Source of the DNA: Lycocorax pyrrhopterus obiensis
Lineage: Eukaryota > Chordata > Aves > Passeriformes > Paradisaeidae
Assembly (NCBI GenBank): GCA_014706295.1
Contig: JACSVZ010000004.1
Span: 15,755,264 to 15,819,263 of the forward strand
DNA: 64,000 nt
Reading direction: 5' to 3'
Both the position numbers and the translations under genes were made by a program. The stretch's first letter is position 1. Every line of letters starts with the position of its first letter. The notes below the pieces were generated by a model. It saw only the letters and a list, made by a program, of their open reading frames with translations, was not told the origin of the DNA and did not search any database. Shown one piece after another: positions 1 through 13,620 of this stretch.

Positions 1-1159
1 CAGGAGCAACCCGGAACTTGCAGTCATTGTAGACCCAGTTTAGGCCAGTTATTCTAATTTACCATCTTTCCTTCTCTTTCCCCATTTATTAACCTTAACA
101 TGCCTTTTTACAGTTCCTCAGAGAAGTAATGCCAGTGGAATACTCCTATGCAGAAAAAATTGCTTCTGAGATACAGAACACAGCTAATTACAGTGCTACA
201 ATTAGCTGAATGCCCTTAACAGAGTCCAAGGGGAGAAATCACAGTGCAGCATCTGCTGTAACATATGCTTTTCTAGTTTCCAGAAGATAACAGTGAGCAT
301 GTAGGCTGCAGTGGATTGTGCTTTCTGCCTGAAAAGCAGAGCAGCCCGCAGATGCTCCAGTATTTCTTCCACCCGGACTCTGTTAGAAATGTCTGATGCT
401 GCGTACATCTGTCACGAGGAATTATGCTTTTTTTTTGGCTTTGGTCTCCTCCATGCAGACGGACCTATAATGGTGCAATGGTAATTCAGATCCCATCGTT
501 CCTGAGTGCACACTTCATCCTAAGGGCAGGTGTCACACCAAGAGCAGCTCAGAGGTAACAGGCGATATGGCACATCACAGGAGTTTGTGCTCACTGCTTT
601 TCTGTGTGAGGTTTTTGTTTTCACTGTGCTACTGGAAAGATGAAGTGCTTTTCTGTGTACAGTTTAGTGAACTAAACCTAAAGTGGCTCATTATTTTCTA
701 TCCTATAGATTAACTTGGCCGGAACAGTTGATATAGCCCTGCTAACATACTGCTCAATGTGCTGAGCTGTGTTAATTACAGTTGAATTAGAGCTGACAAT
801 GACTGAGCCAGCTTAGTCGAGTACTGCTTCAGACTTTTTAATTACATTTTTAACATTTCACTGTTTTTTGCTTTAACCAGGCCCAGAACTGCAAAAAAGA
901 AATGTGTTTGTAAAGATGCTGTTAAAAATATGTCACTACAGTCACAAAGCAGCAAGTAGAAAGTAAGTTTGGACCACATCCATCCTCCTGAGTACTGATT
1001 AATAGGAGAGTTTGTTCACAGAAAATGTGTCTCTGTTATTTAGCCAATTACTTAATGATCGACTCTTTCTTCCCAGTTTGTCTGGCAGCATTGTGCTATG
1101 ATTTGTGGCAATTCCTGACCAAAAAAAATTTAAATTTTAGGGAAGGGCTTTGGCCAGGG
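1..1159. other. Non-coding stretch, nothing specific recognised
   Basis: AT-leaning vertebrate-type sequence, CpG-poor, with short poly-T runs. The only open frame above 60 codons is a 68-codon minus-strand one with no recognisable domain and no splice context. I see no repeat family, RNA gene or promoter that I could defend in this part. Confidence 0.6.
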
Positions 1160-1167
1160 TATATAAA
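1160..1167 (+). promoter_or_regulatory. TATA-box-like octamer TATATAAA
   Basis: TATATAAA sits in the context CCAGGG-TATATAAA-CCAG and fits the TATA consensus exactly. A purine-rich segment follows about 30 bases downstream where a start site would be expected. No open reading frame, CpG island or other core-promoter element supports it, so chance occurrence in AT-rich DNA is the likelier explanation. Confidence 0.15.
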
Positions 1168-1941
1168 CCAGTGATTTACCTCCAGTAAAGGCCAGAGGAA
1201 GGATGCTGAGAGAGAAAGAAGACTGTGGCTCGTGTGTAAGCAGTTGGAAAACAATCTGGCTCTGGTCAGGTCTGCACAATTCTTAGTGTGCCCCAGGACT
1301 TCACTGTATGTGCTTTCAGAGTAGTGCCAGAGCTGTCAGTTCTTTACGATGACAAGATTAGTGCTCGTGTCTTTATGAATTAGAGGACTGTGACCATTTT
1401 GTGGGTGTTCTGTATCCTTATGTGGAGGCTGTGAGTGCACTGGGGAGTTAACCCTTGGCTCTCAGCAGTGGGACCAGCTCTGCAGGGGAGGGTAAATTAG
1501 GAGAGTCAGAGGAGGGGGATTTTTCCCACTTGGGCCCTGGAATTAGTTCTCTGAATGACCCATCAGTTAAATCTGACTTACCTATTACTGTGTGTGAGCA
1601 CTTGCAGGTGCTGAGTGAGGTCAGTGGGGCTCCTTGTCTGCACCAACCTCTGAGTGCCTGAGAGGGGCACTGAACGGAAAAGGCAGGCTGAGAATTTGTA
1701 CAGGTACAGTTACACAGCAAAGCCTAAAGGATGGGTAAGCTTTGAAGTAGGATGAGTTGTAAGCTTTATTCACTAGATGACAAACCCCCTGGTCTTTGAT
1801 CCAGTAATCCGTGTGTCAGTCGGATGATAAATCCAATAATTAAGTACAGTGTAGTCTTTCTGTCCCTCTTCCAAAGGCTTTCTTTCACCTTCTTATTTAT
1901 TTTTTGTCTGTTATCTCAAAATGTCAAAAGAGGGTGGTACA
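1168..1941. other. Non-coding stretch, nothing specific recognised
   Basis: Overlapping 68- and 90-codon open frames on opposite strands lie around 1448-1720. Both are low-information, have no known domain, and overlap each other, as chance frames in a moderately GC-rich patch do. No repeat family is recognisable. Confidence 0.5.
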
Positions 1942-1983
1942 GCCATTTGCAACGAGGTCTGAGCCATTCACAATGAGTTCTGA
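1942..1983. repeat. 21-bp tandem duplication (2 copies)
   Basis: Unit 1 (1942-1962) begins GCCATTTGCAACGAGG and unit 2 (1963-1983) begins GCCATTCACAATGAGT; both end TCTGA and a third GCC follows. The copies differ at a handful of positions, so this is an old, short tandem duplication rather than an active minisatellite. Confidence 0.7.
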
Positions 1984-4600
1984 GCCTGATTCCTCTGTCA
2001 CTTTTAGCACGTATTATGCACTGATTTAAAGACTATTTTAAAATAAATCAAAGACATCGTGAGAAATGAAGGGAGCCCTGCTCTTCTGGGTTGTGTTTGA
2101 TGCTTCCCTCTTTGAATTCAGGAAGAAGGCATTATTAAAGACATAAAAGCTGTCTCTGTATCAGGAGCTTAAAACACTCCAAGGGAAACAAAATCTGTTG
2201 TGCTTAGCTGCTGTAATTTGAGAGCTAAATTCTGCTCATGTTTGTAATGGCATAAATTTGAATTTGATTGAACTCTGGATTAATATAGCTGTAAATGAGA
2301 CCAAAATGTGACTTCCAAAGTTCATGAGGTAAGAAGCAGTTTTGCACCCAACCTTGTTAATTTTACATATGTGTTTCCTCTGTGCTGTGAGATGCCACCC
2401 TGGACAAAAATACCTGTGGTACATCTGATCTTTTTTTAATGGTCCTAGTCAGAATAAGTATTTTTAAATCTATCAGGCTAGATTGGTAAAATTCCACTTA
2501 GTTCCTACACTTTGCCATTCCCATGATATTAGGATAAAGAGTGAAAAAAAAATGGCATTCTGCCTAGATCCTCAGATTTTGGTTCAAGTATTTCATGGAC
2601 TTTCAGGTTCAAAAGGGCTGCAATTACACTGAGGTTCAATTGCTACATAAGACAGGCCAGCTTGTGTGATTCTGACAGTGCAGAGATGGATAGGGGACAC
2701 TCTTAAAAGAATGCAGTAATTTAAATAATTAAATATTGGTTTAATAGTTAGTACAAGTTTGTTAGATAAAAATAATAGCTCACAAACTGTTGATTAAAAA
2801 ACAGAACTGCCCATACTATAATGATTAGATAAATGCCATTTTTTGGGTAAATATCTTGAAATGGTTTGGAAAGCAGTTAATACTCCTGTTTTTCCTGGGA
2901 GTTCATTAAAGTAGAAGTTCTTGAGTTAGAAAAATATATGTAGACTTAGAAGGGAAAATAATTCCTAGTCTGGATGTTCATGTCAAAAAATAGTTGTGTG
3001 TGTTATCCATCTTCAGCTTGTTCACTTTCTTACCTCTTGCACTGACATCCAAGAGGGTTACATTATTTCAAGGTCAGTATCTCCAAGGGTGATCCTCTCC
3101 AAGGGTGAAGGACATTGAGTAATTTGCCATCAGTCAGAAAATGCATTAATAATGATAAAGCATCTAGGAATGATTTCTGCCTGCCCTTATATGACTTCCA
3201 AAGTATACAGCTCTTTTTTCCCCAACTCAATGTCAAATTAATAGAGTCTGTCAGCTGTTTAGGTAAAGAGCTAGAGCAGGCATTAAGTTTTTGGAGGAGA
3301 TGTGTGTGTGCTGCATTGTCAGGCCAAAATCCAGAAAGATTAATGCTTTCAACCATCTTGATAACCAGATTATCTCCCTGAATATACAGTGCCTAGTAGC
3401 CCTAAAGAAAGACTGTTTTGTAAAACCTTTTAACGATTACTGGCAGAAATTCAAGAAAAATGAAAGACATTTTGATTTACACCAACACGAAGTGAGATTG
3501 GAATCAAGATCTAAATGATAGGCACTTTTGGTTTACTTGTGATTTACCTCATATGCCTATTTTTTTTTCTTTTTATTTATTTATTTTTTTCTTTTCAGTA
3601 GCGCTTCACTGGTGTGGACAAGGAGTTAGTGTAATGCTTGGGAACAGCCCCAGGAGATGACTGACCCCAATTCCTTAATTTCTAACGTGGGCTTAGCTGT
3701 GAGGTGTTTTTGCAGAAGTCAGTAGTACCACCTGTGGCTGAGGAGCTGGGGCTGGTACCAAAATTCTCTGCCTACATATTGCCTATCCAACCACTGCAGC
3801 GGCAGCGCCCATCTCCAAAGTTTCTCTAAGCTTCTTGTAAAGCTCATGGAAAGAATGAGACCCCTCCAAAAAAGCAATCCCAAGTCATGCAAACTGTATA
3901 AAGAGCTAACCAGAGTAAGCCAGGGAGCCCTGGGCAGAGGCAGGAATATGAAGCCCAGCTCACCCTAGAGCCAAGTTCCTGGAGGCAAACAGCTGCATCC
4001 ATTCAGGATCCAGAGTTGCAAAGCACTACACCTAGCATTTGGGAGAAGGAAATCCTTGCAAACTCGTCCTTGTCTTTTAAAAGGCTTCCACAAAGGTAAC
4101 AAATGCTGCTGCCTGTAAGGGGAAGGGAGCTTGGGTTTGGTGCCTTTCCTGCTCAAAGGGGACTTGTGTTTGTGCCTTCCACCTTCCAGATGAGTGGTGC
4201 AGCTCTTGGTTGGGGCTTGAGCATGTGTAAGCTGCTGCCTGGAGTAAAGGAAGGTAAGAGGTGGTTTTTCTTATGTTTTTTAGTTTGCTAGAACTTTTGT
4301 CTTGCTCCTATTTTTTTCTGATTCAGATTAGCTGAGAGGTCTTTGCTGCTGTGGTTTTATTGCCTTTATTATATGTTATTATTGCTGATGTCCTTCTGAG
4401 ATGTGTGCTCTACCAGCTGTCTCTGGAACACTTCTCTACTTGTTTTCCCATCAGGACACACTCTTGTTCTCCCACTGAGCTTAGCCTACTGTGGATGAAA
4501 GGAAGAGTTTTGTCAGGCTCAGCAGGGCCAGTCTTGTTTGAATACCAGCCAAAGGAGACTAAAAGCAAGTTCTGAGGTGGTGGCTCACATCACCAAAGCC
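1984..4600. other. Non-coding stretch, nothing specific recognised
   Basis: Mostly AT-rich sequence with poly-A and poly-T runs, including a T-rich run near 3560-3597. Open frames of 60-97 codons at 3063-3518 overlap on both strands and have no recognisable domain. No transposable element that I can name. Confidence 0.5.
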
Positions 4601-5530
4601 CCATGAAGTGGGAAGGGCCGCAGGCGATGTCTTAGTGCAGTGTTTCTGATTATTTATTTGTTTGGATTTGGAGTTGTTGTCTACTTTTACATGTTAATTT
4701 GGGATGTCACACTGCCCTTCTTGAACTGTGTTCTCCCATGTGCAACCTCTCAGCTGTGCATTCCCTGACGTGCTTCAGATCCCGTCCCTTGGCCTCCTCT
4801 GGGTTGTAGGAGCTTCCTGTTCCCTCCAAAGACATTTGGGCCAGCAAAGCAAGCCTTGGCACTCTTCAGCTTTCTCCAGTCCCACTACCCCTGCCCTGGC
4901 CCTGCCAGCCCAAGTTGCCCAGAGCAGCAGGTCTCTGAGGCCCGTGGTGCTCTCCCTGCACGTTCACTGCCTGGCCAGCAGGCACTGCTACCGTGAGACT
5001 CTGGCATGTAGGGGACTTGATTTTTCCTCCCTGTTTCCAGCTCCCACACAGCATCCTTTCCTACACCTTTCAGTGCTGGTTTGCTCTGCTCATGCTCTCC
5101 TACCTCCCCACGCCAGCCCAAGAAGCCCAAGGCGTTGCCAGCCGTAGGGCTGGTGCTGCCCTGCCGTGCCTCTTGCTGGCTGCCCCGAGCACGGATGAAG
5201 CCTGTGTGTGAAGGGGAGCTGGAAAGAGCTCTGGCTTAGGCAGCCAGCAGTTGCTGCATGCCCAGATCACACAGCAAGCACCCTTTGGCTCAACTCTCCT
5301 GTCTCCACCTCGTTCCTTTTGGCTCAGAGTAAGTGTGGGATTGTGTGCATGGCTGCCAGAGGAGAGTGTTTTCCAGATGAAATGATAGCAGAAGACCATG
5401 GGTGGGATAAATTTCAGAAAGATGTTTTGTGGTGCTTCCCCTGCTTTCCTTTTTCTCTTCTTTCTCAGTGTGCTATCTTCCTTTCCCAAGGGCCATATGA
5501 TCCTAATGTTTCTTTGCTGTCATGAGGGCA
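4601..5530. other. C-rich non-coding block with chance open frames
   Basis: The plus strand here is richer in C and in CCT/CTG words than its neighbours. This suppresses stops and produces overlapping open frames of up to 139 codons on both strands. The translations are Ser/Pro/Leu-rich with no domain, signal peptide or splice-bounded structure, so I do not call a gene. A lowly conserved untranslated exon could not be excluded by reading alone. Confidence 0.4.
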
Positions 5531-7635
5531 CTTCTTGGTGTAGCTGCTGAGAATGGGGCCAGGTTGTATCAGTGTGGGATGTCAGTTGCTTTAAGCCTCC
5601 ACTTCAGCTGCTTTGGGTTCAAATAAATAGGAACAGGGTGCACTTCTTGTGAGTTGATATGTAATTGATGCAGCTCCACAGATGAAATTTATTCAGCGCA
5701 TCTCTTGGTTGTGAAAAATGTGGAGGTCAAGATAGTCTCTTTTCACACCTTTCCTCATTACTTTTCAAGGTGTGTCCTGTTTAGATGAGCAACTGCAAAA
5801 CCTAAAAAAGAAAATCAAATATTCTCTTTAAAAAAAAGTTTTGTTGCTTTGGTTTTTATTAAATAAATATAGAATTGATTACCAAAACCTAAAAGATGGA
5901 GGGAGCATCAACACTCCTTATGTATCCATGAAACCTTTGTACATATTTGTATTCTGCTAAAGGGTAAGGGGCTCAGAATGAAAATAAAAGCCAACATTTT
6001 GATTTGTGATGAACAAAAACTGAAGGAGATTTTTAATTCTATACTTTTTAAATTTGTGAGCATGTGTGAAGAGTGAAGTACTGTAACAACAGGAAGTTAT
6101 TTGGTTTTTTTTTTTTTATTTGTCCCTGATATCTGGGATGCCTGTCAGTTATTGAAATTTGCATGGGTGTGAGCAATCTCATGAAAAGTGAGTTGAGCAC
6201 ACTCACAGGCTGAAGTTAGCTGCATGCATTAATCCCACTGAGTGTAGGGGGCGAATGGTGTAGGTATAGCTACCCCTGGATCCACAGAGTAACAGCTCCT
6301 GCCCTGCAAAGGTCTGCTAAAGAAGTAAATACTTGCTGAAGCTTCCACGGGAGACAGGTGTATATCCCATCCTCCATCTTCCCACATGACGCACTCAGAC
6401 CCAACTTTTACAACCCAGTCCATTTGTCTACGTTCAGTTGCTCCAAGTTCGTGTAGCTGTGACAGGGCGGCATTTGTCCCAGGGTGTGGTCGTACATCAG
6501 GCTTTAGATGTGACTTTACTTCTATATAATAACTGATGCAGTTTAGGTATGCAAAAGAAACCTGAATTATGGATGGTCCAGGAAACTGCCTTTTGAGCAG
6601 ACACATTTTTGAGAGAGCACTGGTTTAATCAACCGGCTTGGTGCCAACCTGGATCTAACCAGATTGTCCCCATGCCAAAGTCGAGGCAGATGGCTTGTGA
6701 GAAACGGCTTGCAGAATGGAAAAGAACAGCAGGAAGTTTTCACTGGTTTGGAAAGGCTGAGTCTTGATTCAGAAATTGTGTTCCAGAAGAAAAACACAAG
6801 CTGCTTGGGAGAGGAAGATAGGTCTGAGGCTCTCCCGCCCCCTCTGCCCCTGGCTGGGGATGTCATGGGAGAGCAGCGCCTCAGCACAGGCGGTTCAAAT
6901 GTGGCATTATTTCACTTGTTCCACATACCAAAGGTGCACAGGGAAGATCCCTCTGTCACCTCTCAAATTAGGTAGGCTCAACCTGATCCATTTCCCTAAG
7001 GACCCTTTCATGGAAGAGCATCGTTAGTGTGGATGACAAGTCATTGCAGAGGGCAGTAGGGCCAGATCTGTGGGATGAGCGGGGCGTGGAACTCCTTGTG
7101 CATCCAGTCATGGTCTGACTGAGCGAGGAGTGTTGAGAGGCACAGCTCATTGTCACTGAAATCAAAAACACTTGGTATCACGCCAACATGTATCTGAAAC
7201 AGAAAAATCTTTTGAAATCCCGTAACAGTTAAAGTCCATCCAAATGAAAATTAGCTCTAAGTTCAGTCCTTAATTACCCCTGCTCTTTCTTTGCTCATTA
7301 GCACTAAAGATGTTCACAAATGTACATACTCTGTGTGGCTTGGGGCCAGCCTTTAGGTATGTTTAACATTTCAAAGAGTGAGAAATGCACAGGGCAGAAA
7401 CATGAAGATGTGATGGAAAATGCAAATAACTACTGATAACTTGCACCATTCCCTGTCACCCTGCTGCTGTTCAAATCAGCACTTACAAGACTGAGTAGGG
7501 GTTCCATTTACGTAGCTCAAACATCAAGGTGTTCCTGAAAACAGAACTTCCCAGTGTGGATCTACTATTTCCACAATGCTGTTGGGGTAAATCTAACATC
7601 ATCAATACATAAATAGATGGGAAAACAATAGCAAA
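5531..7635. other. Non-coding stretch, nothing specific recognised
   Basis: AT-rich to about 6200, then more balanced sequence with overlapping frames of 60-125 codons on both strands near 6230-7170. None resembles a protein family. No repeat family recognised. Confidence 0.5.
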
Positions 7636-7639
7636 CTTT

Positions 7640-7800
7640 TACATAGTGCTTTTATATTTAGCACTTCCGGTCCTTCAAGCATCCCTCTTCACTGGCCAGT
7701 GTTACTGAAAGTTAAGAGCTGAGGCATCTAGAAGCCAAGTCACTCATCAATGGCACATGGGGAGTCCAAGTAACATTTTAATCTCCGGCCCTTGCTTATT
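7640..7800 (+). repeat. Possible eroded MIR/L2/L3-type relic
   Basis: The order of words resembles ancient amniote LINE/SINE consensus tails: ACATAGTGCTTTTA, then TTAGCACTT, later GAGGCATCTAGAAGCC and AAGTCACTCATCAATGGC, echoing the 'tacatagcgctttt ... gaggcacagag ... aagtgacttgcc ... gtggc' architecture of those families. Divergence is high and no long identical block exists, so the family is uncertain. Confidence 0.3.
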
Positions 7801-8589
7801 TTACAGGGGTAAATAGTGATTTCTGTGTGAGCTGGTACTTTGGGTGCTTGGCTCTGCACCTGCAGGTCCAGATGTGCTGCAACAAGGAGCGCATCCACAG
7901 CTGGATCTGCTGCAGACCATTTAAGTCTCCAGAGTAGCCCATTGATTTATCTGGCTCTCACATCCTCAATTTCCCAGCTTGTTTTTTGTATTAAGAACCT
8001 GGTGTTTAGATACCTCTAATAATTTCCTGCCCAGTAGGTCAGATACTTAAACCCATACTCAACGATGTTGATATTTGTGTTTCTGCACAGGAGAAACATC
8101 CCCTGATGCGAAGGAAACTTGCCTGAATAAATAAAAGGATCAACCAACTCTGTTTGTTTGTCTACAGTGCTAGTTGCTCACAAACTCTCCTGGGTCTGTG
8201 CCTCTGCATATTCTGTAAGGACTAATTCTGCACCTTAGCATCCTCAGCTCTCCTCAGTGGGTTTGCTTCACGCTTTCCACTGAGATACTTCAGAGTTAAA
8301 GCACAGATGAGATCACTCCTATAAGCTGTGATGTCGTGTTACTACTCTTGCAGTAAGAAAAACCCGATGCAGTGATCTTGAGACAACATTTATGATGTAT
8401 ATAAGTTTAAATGCTTCTAAATCCATTTTATTTTGTGCTATGAGGATGTTGTGATTTTTTTTTTTCGGTCTCCTTGACTTGATTTTTTTTTCCTTTTGTT
8501 TTCAGATCTTGTCATGATACAAAAGTTGCCAATGAAGGCACGAGTTTTACAGTTTTGTCTTTTCATTTTTTTTTTTTTTTGCATAGAGA
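7801..8589. other. Non-coding stretch with poly-T runs
   Basis: Contains several A/T homopolymer runs, the longest a T run ending at 8580. No gene, RNA or nameable repeat. Confidence 0.5.
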
Positions 8590-8900
8590 CCCCACAGTGT
8601 AATGTGCCTTAATTAATGGAAAGCAAGAACGGATTGCATAAACTCCCAATGAATATTGTCTTAGCAAATTAAATCTGATTTAATGCTTTAAGCCGACGAC
8701 ATATTTGCATAACTAATGAAAATGATTAACTTGGAATTAATTTGCAATGTTTAGTCATAAGGCTTAAAACTAAAGTGATGTTGGTAATGTGTTGATTATT
8801 ATTAGTACTCAAGATAATCAAGCTTGCTGGATGATTAAATGTAAATACATAGCAAAAAAATTGGTTCAGGTTAATAAACAATTTCAAATAGGAAAATGCC
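8590..8900. promoter_or_regulatory. Candidate conserved non-coding element, homeodomain/POU motif-rich
   Basis: An AT-rich block with unusually word-like, non-repetitive sequence. It holds the palindrome TTAATTAA (8609-8616), the POU octamer ATTTGCAT (8703-8710, reverse complement of ATGCAAAT), several TAAT/ATTA cores and TGATTAA near 8832. Two CpGs lie together in GCCGACGAC (8692-8700). This composition is typical of developmental enhancers and vertebrate CNEs. Conservation itself is inferred, since no alignment was possible. Confidence 0.4.
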
Positions 8901-11900
8901 CCACGATGATAAAGTGAAATGAAGGAGTGTTAATTGTACAAGCAGAAGTTAAGAAAGCTCGAGTTCCCTCTTGTCTGCTGGAAGTGGGTGAAAAGCTGCT
9001 TCTTTTTAGCTTCCCTGTGATTTGATAATGATTTCTTTGTGGTCTGCGTTACACTTGTGCCCGGGAACACTCAGTATGGGCCACGGACCTGACGTACCCA
9101 AGTGCTGTACAAACAGATCTCGGTGAGCTCAGGGAAGTGTGGACAGGAACTTTTGGGTGGAGGAGATGGTTTGTGTCCATGGACAGCAGAGACCTTGGTT
9201 TGCCAGAAGCTTCATATTTTTTTTTTTTATTTTGCTTTGTTCTGCCAGCTTTGCAGCAAAATTTTGGGATGGGGTTTGCAAGGAGGACCACGTAGAGGCT
9301 TTCAGGGATGTACAGGAAAATCCCCCTTTAGGATAAGGTGTCTATTGAACATAGCATGGCAGTGCATGCTTAAAAATGAAGTGGTGGGGGGGCTAAGATG
9401 TGGTACTGCTGACTTGTAAGGATGCAGGGGTCGTCAGTTCCTTTGCATAAAATGGCCTATTTAAATAGGTGTTTTTTATGTGCTTTGAATTTTCATAGTG
9501 TGAGAGTCAGATCAGAGTCAACTAGACAATTTCTTCACTTGGTTACACTAATGTAAATACCAATTAAAGGGATGTACAAATTTGTTTTCATACAGCTGGG
9601 AGCAGAATTTGACCCAGAGAATCATCCTTTGACCCCACATTAGCACACTCTTACGCTTTGTCTATAAATTAGGTGGAAGAAGTATAAATCAAATCAACCT
9701 TTGCTCATCAAGAAAAAGAGCTGCTTTTCTGTTTGAGTTCTCTCAGATTCTTTCTCAGGCTGGAGTGTCTGCAGAACTTATAAAGAACAAAGACAATGTT
9801 TGGGGATGGCAAATACCCTCTTCTGGCTCTGATAAACGTCCCAGTTTGGGCCAGCTGACTGTTGTGGCCAATGTACTGGAGTAAGTGTAAAAGATCATGT
9901 GAGCTTTCCTCATCCACTTCACTGTGAAGTCTGAAGTAAGCTTTACCTACATGGCCAAAGAAAATTTATGTGATCTTTTTTGCTTTGGAAGGTGCTGTGG
10001 AAACTTGCAGCAGAAGGGTAACAACAAGAATGTGGTGATACACACATGGTGGTTGTTGGCAGCAGAGAAACAGATGGGAACTGGAAAACTACTTGTTCCA
10101 TGTCCCATTGCATCTCCTCATCATGTCTCCTTTACACTGCAGTGGCTGGGTCTCATCCCTTCATGTCTCTCTCCTTCCCAGTGTCTGAAGATGTGTGTGG
10201 TATGAATTTTCTGTTTTCCTTTCTGTTTTGCTCTCCTTCCTTCATACCAGTAGATTTTGGTTCAGATCATTTTGACCTAATGCTCTCCTTTGACTCCTTA
10301 AGATGAAGTTTTGCAATGTCTGTGGCTTATAATCCTATCTCTGTTTTGGCTGGTAAAGTGTTGATAGCCACGAGAAAAAGGCTAAATTTAACTAAGCTGA
10401 GAAACCCTTCCTGCACAGTATCACAGTGTGCTGCCAGTCATCCTGATATCTCAGGGAGCCTTCCCTACAGGATAGCACCCTTAATTCCACAAAATTCGCT
10501 AGGATCCCAGGCTGCCAGTAGTTAAACTGCATAAGCATGGGTTTTCTAGGCTGAGCAGTAATGTTGTGCAGCTCTGTCATCTCTGTAACATAGCTGGGCT
10601 CTGGTCACATTCACATCACACAGATCTACTTCCTACTCCCTATATCACCCTTTAGAGGTGACAGCTCTGTCTTCCTGGGTAGTGTGAGTATATTCATTGG
10701 ATGCTTCAGGAACTGATGTTTGTGTTTCCTGTGGTTTTTTATGTAAGCGAGGAGTGACTCGGAGCTGAATAAGTACAAGGAGGCACGTCCTGGTGTGAAG
10801 GCAGGTGACCCAGATTGTGTGGGCACATCATGTGGCTCTGCCAGATGCTTCTATGTGGTCATCTTTGAGTCTGTCAGCTGAATTCTTCCTCTCCATCAAA
10901 TGATGGCAATACCTCTTCCTTCGTGCCATCGACTTCAGGGGTTTTATGTTATGATTTTAAAGCAGCTGCCACGATGATGCCCTGGCCTCTGCCTGGATGT
11001 CCTAGGTCCTGCTGTAATAAAATAATGTGGCTTTCATACACCATTCACAAGTCCCACCAGCTTCTCTATGCCCAGGGAGCCCTGGAGGGGTACCATGCGT
11101 GGTAACCTTGTTCCATGGAAAGGTATCAAGTTTGTAATATTGCCCAAACGCTGCCACGATATAACCCACGCGTACACACATGTATGTAGCTCTCAAGGGC
11201 TATTCAGATTTACGTGTTCCAGCAAAAACTGAAAGGAATCATGCTGAAAACGGCTCAATTCAGGGCAGAATCAGGCCCACTGTGAAGTTCAAGACGTTGT
11301 CGTGTTCAGGATAGTTCTGTACACTGATAATGTGATTAGAAAAAACCTCCTCTACTGCCTCCCTTACTGCATAAAATATCTAACCTCACACTGTGTATAA
11401 TGCATGAGAACAATGTTTATAACACAAGTTTTCTGCTTATAATGTAGTAGTGTTCTTGGTCAGCATCCCTTGATGTTTTACAGCCAAATTGTAAGTCCAT
11501 TTAAATGATTTATTACACCACAGCCTGGTTAGTAAGCACAGGTAAACAAGTTCTCTGGGAAGATTTAAACTGTAAGGACAGTCACTATAAAGTCTATCAG
11601 AAATTCATTGCACTTCACAGATGGAACAGATAAAAAAAGTCCTTAACTGCAGACAGCAGGGAAAGAAAATCCTAAATTACCAAGATGCAATGAAATCCTC
11701 TTGCAGGGTGCAAATTGTTGGAAAACAATTTTTATCGATTATTTAAAAGAGAAGATGAAAACTAGTCTTAGTGGCGAGCTATTTTATAAATTTCCAGACG
11801 ACCTATCCCCAGTGGGGGGTTATGTTTGGGTGGACAGTGAAGGGGAACTTATTGTAATGACTTTTTGTGCTGCCAAAACCTGCCACCCATCTACGGACTG

Positions 11901-13489
11901 AGAAGTGTGTGTTCTGATAGTGCCAAGCAGTTAAAAATCACATGTAGCTTTCCTGCAAACTGCTCCACCATGAAAAAGAGTAAGTGTCAGGATTTTTAAT
12001 TTTCTTTTCTATTATTTGGCTTTTAGGGGTTGCTTTTTTCCTGCTGTCCCAACTCCTGTCTGTGACCTTGAGCATTTGATGCTTATTTTGTCGCTGGTGA
12101 GTTGAAAAACACATCAGCTATTGAAGGATTTGCTATTTAGTCAGTCAAGATGACAACACTAAGTTGAAAAGGAGCAACGACAACCACAGTTGCTGGCTAC
12201 AAGCATGGACTAGAAAATTTAGAGCAAGTGATAGTTTTCAGAGCTGTGAGATGCCAACAAAGTATAGAAAAGCAGGACAGAGCCAGCAGAGAGGTTCGGA
12301 GCTGGAGGGAAGGAGCATCTGTGAAATGGCTGTCAAAGCCACATGTCTGAAATTTTTGGAAGCCTGTAGAGCTACAGTCTTTGCCAGTTAATGCTGGATC
12401 AAGATCTTAGTTGTCCTCCTTAAGCAGGAGTCCCTTTGCTTAATGAGGAGCTCCCCTTACAGACTGGCTGAACTGCAGCAGTGAACTTGCTCTTGGTGCA
12501 AATTTATTGTGGTGGCCCAGAGTGACTCGCTGGAGCCAATGAAGTTGGTGTCTGAAATCAGTGCTGCATCTGATTCAGAGCTGTTGGCTTCATCCTCCAG
12601 TTTTGTTGCAAGCCAGATTTTGAGGGACAGGGAAATGGAATAACATGCTTAACATAAGATTTTTAAAAAACCCCAACTTTTTGTCCTTTAATGCTGAAGA
12701 ATTTGTGTTTTTACTATTTCACACTGAAGAATTTTACTAATAAACAATTAAATTACCCCAATACCATTGCTGTTGCAGGTTTAATACCTGCCAAGTTGTA
12801 CTGTGTTTTAAGGAGAAACTTTGCTTTGCTGAATTTGTGATCCTCCAACTTCGATCTTGCTCTGGGAATATGGGAACCAAAGTGGCACCTGCTATCAGTT
12901 TTCCCTCATCCTTTATACAAGCACATATCAAGTCCTTCTTTTGTAAAGAGACTTTCTCTAACTTAGTAACTGCTTATGCAGGGAGGAAATGAGAGGCTGA
13001 AATCTTTCTTTTCTTCGTGACCCCATCACTTGCCTGAAAAGAAAGCAAACCGTTTCTCTATCTCACTTTCATCTTTCTTCTGCAACACCCAGACAATAGA
13101 TGGGCATGTTTTGTTGAGTTCTGGGCAGATTTTACCCACTGTGAAAATGTATATAATGCTCAAAGAGATCCTGAAAAAAACTGTACTGATAGTAGTGTTA
13201 AATGGTGCCTGAATTCTGACTGTTGGCTGGCTGGGTATCGACTTTGTGCAAATAAACAGAAGGCTCTTCCCAAAATCTTCTTGTCAGTCATTTGTAATGC
13301 ACCATTCTTTCTGCTGCAGGAGTCCTTACGTGGACATCCATTGCACATGCCATGCAGGAATATTTAGACTGAATTCCCCCTGTAACTGCAGATTGCAGTA
13401 AAGTTGTTTTAGGATGGCAAATGTAAAGAGATCTTTGATGTAACTTAGAGTTTAGGTCTGTGTTTGTATGATACCGACAAAAAAAGGCC
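8901..13489. other. Non-coding stretch, nothing specific recognised
   Basis: Mixed-composition non-coding DNA. Open frames up to about 105 codons (for example near 9102-9419 and 9924-10306) overlap in several frames and have no recognisable domains. Poly-T and poly-A runs are scattered. I see no named repeat and no RNA gene. Confidence 0.5.
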
Positions 13490-13620
13490 TTGAGCACAGG
13501 AAGAGTAACAATGACTAATAATTAAAAATTGCAATCTACAGAACTTTGTAATTTTCAGTTAGAACAAATTGCATTTTCATTTCAAATGTCTATTTTTCAT
13601 GATGAAATAGATAGATTTAT
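13490..13620. promoter_or_regulatory. Small AT-rich candidate conserved block
   Basis: Contains TAATAATTAA, TTGCAAT, TGTAATTTT and ATTGCATTTTCAT words in about 130 bp, a homeodomain/POU-like vocabulary. It is weaker than the other blocks, has no CpG, and could simply be AT-rich background. Confidence 0.2.

Noticed and set aside
4728..5147. 139-codon plus-strand frame in the C-rich block
   Set aside because: The composition-driven translation is Ser/Pro/Leu-rich, overlaps frames on the other strand, and has no domain.
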